The notes under the pieces were generated by a model. That model did no database searches. It had not been told where the DNA came from and saw only the letters and a program-made list of their open reading frames with translations. A stretch of 64,000 nucleotides of DNA from contig NZ_JAPSLK010000012.1 of assembly GCF_031180885.1 (NCBI RefSeq), positions 62,001 to 126,000 of the forward strand. Direction: 5' to 3'. Source of the stretch: Saccharothrix sp. GTDB lineage: Bacteria > Actinomycetota > Actinomycetes > Mycobacteriales > Pseudonocardiaceae. Numbering within the stretch: the first letter of the stretch is position 1; each line of letters opens with the position of its first letter. Shown here in pieces: positions 63,018 to 64,000 of the stretch. A program made the translations under genes and the position numbers.

Positions 63018-64000
63018 GTGGACCTCCGCTATGAGGCTTACTGCTTCGCGGACCGTCTGTTCTACGACGTGCAAAGCCACGCGGAAACCGCCGTCGACGA
63101 TTTCTCGCAGGTGCTGCCGGCGCTCCCGGACGGGTGGTCGCAGACCGACCTCACGATCTGGCGCTACCTCCAGCCCGACGGCGCCTCGATCCCTCGCCAG
63201 GGCTGGAAGGTCCACGTCTCGGCCACCGTTGAGAACTCCGGCGAGGTGCTGCTGACCGCCTACGAGTACCTGGTCGCGCGCCGCATCCCCTTCAAGTACC
63301 TGCGCACCCAGTCCATCGTCCTGGTCCGCAACTCCAAGTACGCCCCGCGCGAGGCCAGCGGCAAGCTCATCACGATCTACCCGGCCGACGAAGCCCAACT
63401 CGAGACCACCCTGCGCGAGCTGGACGCCCTGCTGTCCGGCAAGCCGGGCGCGTACATCCTCAGCGACCTCCGCTACGGCACCGGCCCGCTGTACGTGCGC
63501 TACGGCGGGTTCGTCGAGCAGTGGCTCGAACAGGACGGCCGCCGGGTGCTGGCCATCGAAGGCCCCGACGGCGAACTGGTGCCGGACAAGCGGAAGCCCA
63601 CGTTCACCGTCCCGGACTGGATCACGCTGCCGTCCTTCCTGGACGAGCACCTGGCCGCGCGCAAGTCCGGCGACGCCGAGTCGTTCCCGTACGAGGTGAC
63701 CGGCTCGCTGCACTTCTCCAACGGCGGCGGGGTCTACCGGGCGACCCGCAAGTCCGACGACACGCCCGTCGTCCTCAAGGAAGCCCGTCCGCACGCCGGG
63801 CTGGACCGGGACAACGTCGACGCCGTCACCCGGCTGCGGCGCGAGCACGACATCCTGGTGCGGCTGCGCGGCGTCCCGGGCGTGCCGGAGGTGTTCGAGC
63901 ACTTCACCGCGTGGGAGCACGAGTTCCTGGCGATGTCGCCGGTGCCGGGCCGCCCGATCGGCCAGTGGCTGGGCCGGCACTACCCGCTGACCCACCACGA
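63018..64000 (+). CDS. Class III lanthionine synthetase LanKC (N-terminal part)
   Basis: GTG 63018 follows GGGGAGAGG and the frame runs off the right edge (about 327 residues of an expected ~850-900). Residues 1-~200 match the RamC-type lyase region: IPRQGWKVHVSATVENSGEV, IPFKYLRTQSIVLVRNSKYA, SGKLITIYP, YILSDLRYGTGPLYVRYGGF. From about 225 a kinase-like domain starts (GGGVYRATRKSDDTPVVLKEA, with the likely ATP Lys). A cyclase domain is expected beyond the window. The enzyme phosphorylates, dehydrates and cyclises Ser/Thr/Cys in a precursor peptide. Confidence 0.9.
   Translation, partial: MDLRYEAYCFADRLFYDVQSHAETAVDDFSQVLPALPDGWSQTDLTIWRYLQPDGASIPRQGWKVHVSATVENSGEVLLTAYEYLVARRIPFKYLRTQSIVLVRNSKYAPREASGKLITIYPADEAQLETTLRELDALLSGKPGAYILSDLRYGTGPLYVRYGGFVEQWLEQDGRRVLAIEGPDGELVPDKRKPTFTVPDWITLPSFLDEHLAARKSGDAESFPYEVTGSLHFSNGGGVYRATRKSDDTPVVLKEARPHAGLDRDNVDAVTRLRREHDILVRLRGVPGVPEVFEHFTAWEHEFLAMSPVPGRPIGQWLGRHYPLTHH

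Overview
The window is high-GC DNA with many GTG starts, and its gene order suggests an actinomycete of the Pseudonocardiales (Saccharothrix, Actinosynnema or Lentzea-like; genus inferred). From memory, most of it follows the core order of Mycobacterium tuberculosis around Rv2190c-Rv2245: NlpC/P60 hydrolase, DEDDh/GIY-YIG nuclease, qcrCAB-ctaE, trpD, ctaC-ctaF, asnB, HesB/ErpA protein, glycerate kinase, DUF3043 protein, cobUTS, ilvE, leucyl aminopeptidase, 2-oxoacid dehydrogenase E2, lipB-lipA, ahpE, DUF3052 protein, aceE, a PucR-type regulator and the fabD cluster.

Layout. 1-5.3 kb: cell-wall hydrolase with a long structured leader, NYN-domain protein, repair-type nuclease, RAM-domain protein. 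5.4-14.5 kb: cytochrome bcc (qcrCAB) and aa3 oxidase (ctaE, ctaC, ctaF) genes, split by an atypical receiver protein, trpD and plsC. 14.7-25.4 kb: asnB, a MerR/efflux pair, iron-sulfur carrier, glycerate kinase, aldo/keto reductase, cobUTS, then a hairpin-rich gene-free gap. 25.4-36.8 kb: ilvE, APC permease, pepA, TetR/reductase pair, lpdA-E2, epimerase, PAP2 phosphatase, lipB. 36.8-41.3 kb: accessory genes between lipB and lipA. 42.4-45 kb: lipA neighbours, a decayed wHTH-repeat gene, tRNA-Val, ahpE, DUF3052. 45.3-56.6 kb: aceE, then accessory genes (cyclase-homology/binding-protein pair, pnuC, phytase, MscS-like channel, secreted peptidase). 56.7-61.5 kb: fasR-fabD-fabH-acpP-fabF. The right edge enters a class III lanthipeptide (LanKC) locus.

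How genes work together. LipA/LipB make the lipoyl cofactor used by the E2 subunit, recycled by LpdA and fed by AceE. QcrCAB and CtaCEF are most of a bcc-aa3 respiratory supercomplex (ctaD is not here). CobUTS form the nucleotide-loop segment of cobalamin synthesis. FasR probably activates the fab operon through an inverted repeat upstream of fabD.

Most unusual content: (1) a 43-nt element in four copies that align without gaps, each in sense orientation downstream of a gene; (2) a two-gene membrane receptor-like unit at 48.3-51.5 kb (cyclase-homology domain, membrane segment, substrate-binding domain and degenerate vWA, coupled to an orphan binding lipoprotein); (3) an 815-bp gap with two long inverted repeats; (4) tandem repeats starting at or next to stop codons; (5) a frameshifted wHTH-repeat gene. 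Start sites were chosen by ribosome-binding sites and family alignment from memory; nothing was verified by database search.
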